Positions 5,558 through 5,849 of a stretch of 5,849 nucleotides of DNA are shown piece by piece. The DNA comes from Paracoccaceae bacterium (GTDB taxonomy: Bacteria > Pseudomonadota > Alphaproteobacteria > Rhodobacterales > Rhodobacteraceae), in the NCBI GenBank assembly GCA_003250135.1, contig QKHF01000224.1, forward strand, positions 1 through 5,849. Direction: 5' to 3'. The notes beneath the pieces were generated by a model. The model did not search any database. It was not told the DNA's origin and was given only the letters and a program-made list of their open reading frames with translations. The translations under genes were made by a program, and so were the position numbers. How positions within the stretch are numbered: the stretch's first letter is position 1; the number at the start of each line of letters is the position of its first letter.

Positions 5558-5849
5558 TGCGACGACACCGCCGCGGCGGTGCTCAGCGCCGATCTCGACG
5601 CGGGCGGCCGACCGCTCGCGCCGCCGCGCATTCTTTCGTCTATTGTCTGGGGTCAGGATTCTTTGCATGCCGCGTTTGGCGGCGTGGTGCCGGAGATCGC
5701 CGCCCGCGCCCATGCCGAGCGTCTGGATTACTGCGTCGAGGCGGCTCTGAAGGACGCCGGGCTGACGCTGGCCGGGATCGACGCCGTCGCCGCCACCGCC
5801 GGACCGGGGCTGATCGGCGGGGTTCTCTCGGGCGTGATGTGCGCCAAGG
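5558..5849 (+). CDS. tsaD: tRNA A37 threonylcarbamoyltransferase TsaD, N-terminal part (5' end abnormal, 3' partial)
   Basis: TsaD transfers threonylcarbamoyl to A37 of ANN-decoding tRNAs, with TsaB and TsaE. The frame reads CDDTAAAV from 5558, then RILSSIVWGQDSLHAAFGG (5627-5683), VVPEIAARAHAERLD, and DAVAATAGPGLIGGVLSGV near the right edge, where the gene leaves the window. These are clear alpha-type TsaD landmarks; the metal-binding His motif would lie beyond the window. The 5' end is odd. The family has a start followed by (I/L)GIESSCDDT, but here the residues before CDDT read ERAAD. The frame is open back to TGA 5492-5494 without ATG, GTG or TTG; the first possible start is GTG 5579, inside the phosphate-loop region. 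An ATG at 5533 is in another frame (MRSGKSGG), so a small insertion or deletion between 5536 and 5557 is the simplest explanation. The start given here is the first recognisable family codon, not a start codon. Confidence 0.85.

Noticed and set aside
5470..5631. N-terminal extension of HemC by 54 residues
   Set aside because: The extension is Ala/Arg/Ser low-complexity, crosses the tsaD coding frame and precedes the normal KIGTRGS start of the family.

Overview
The window is GC-rich DNA that looks like a chromosomal segment of an alphaproteobacterium, most probably of the Rhodobacterales type. The pointers are an alpha-type TsaD N-terminus, a HemY with the alphaproteobacterial zinc-ribbon ending, and a bacterial mitofilin (Mic60-like) gene inside a heme operon. 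No plasmid, phage or IS genes are visible.

Layout from right to left. At the right edge the start of tsaD (t6A tRNA modification) reads rightwards and runs out of the window. Its 5' end is abnormal: no start codon is in frame, and the usual GIESS residues before CDDT are missing. Divergent from it, a leftward block carries hemC (hydroxymethylbilane synthase), hemD (uroporphyrinogen-III synthase), a mitofilin/HemX-like membrane coiled-coil protein, and hemY (membrane TPR protein). This is the same order as hemCDXY of gammaproteobacteria, with a mitofilin-like protein in the hemX position. hemC and hemD are 4 nt apart. A 147-nt gap with a possible internal promoter precedes the mitofilin gene, and hemY follows that gene after 14 nt. 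HemC and HemD make uroporphyrinogen III in the cytoplasm. The two membrane proteins are probably inner-membrane organisers or scaffolds rather than enzymes.

Left of hemY, on the same strand, lies tRNA-Thr(CGT) with an encoded CCA. A perfect 39-nt copy of its 5' half sits 86 bp upstream. This duplication, a hairpin built from it, and candidate promoters in front of both copies make this the most unusual part of the window. It looks like an integration or duplication scar.

Left of the tRNA is an AT-richer intergenic stretch with small inverted repeats, then the C-terminal end of a small unrecognised protein reading rightwards, with weaker GC bias at third codon positions.

I do not see an undescribed multi-gene system here. 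Apart from the tRNA scar and the tsaD 5' end, the region is a core housekeeping locus. Product calls rest on motif recognition from memory, not on database searches.
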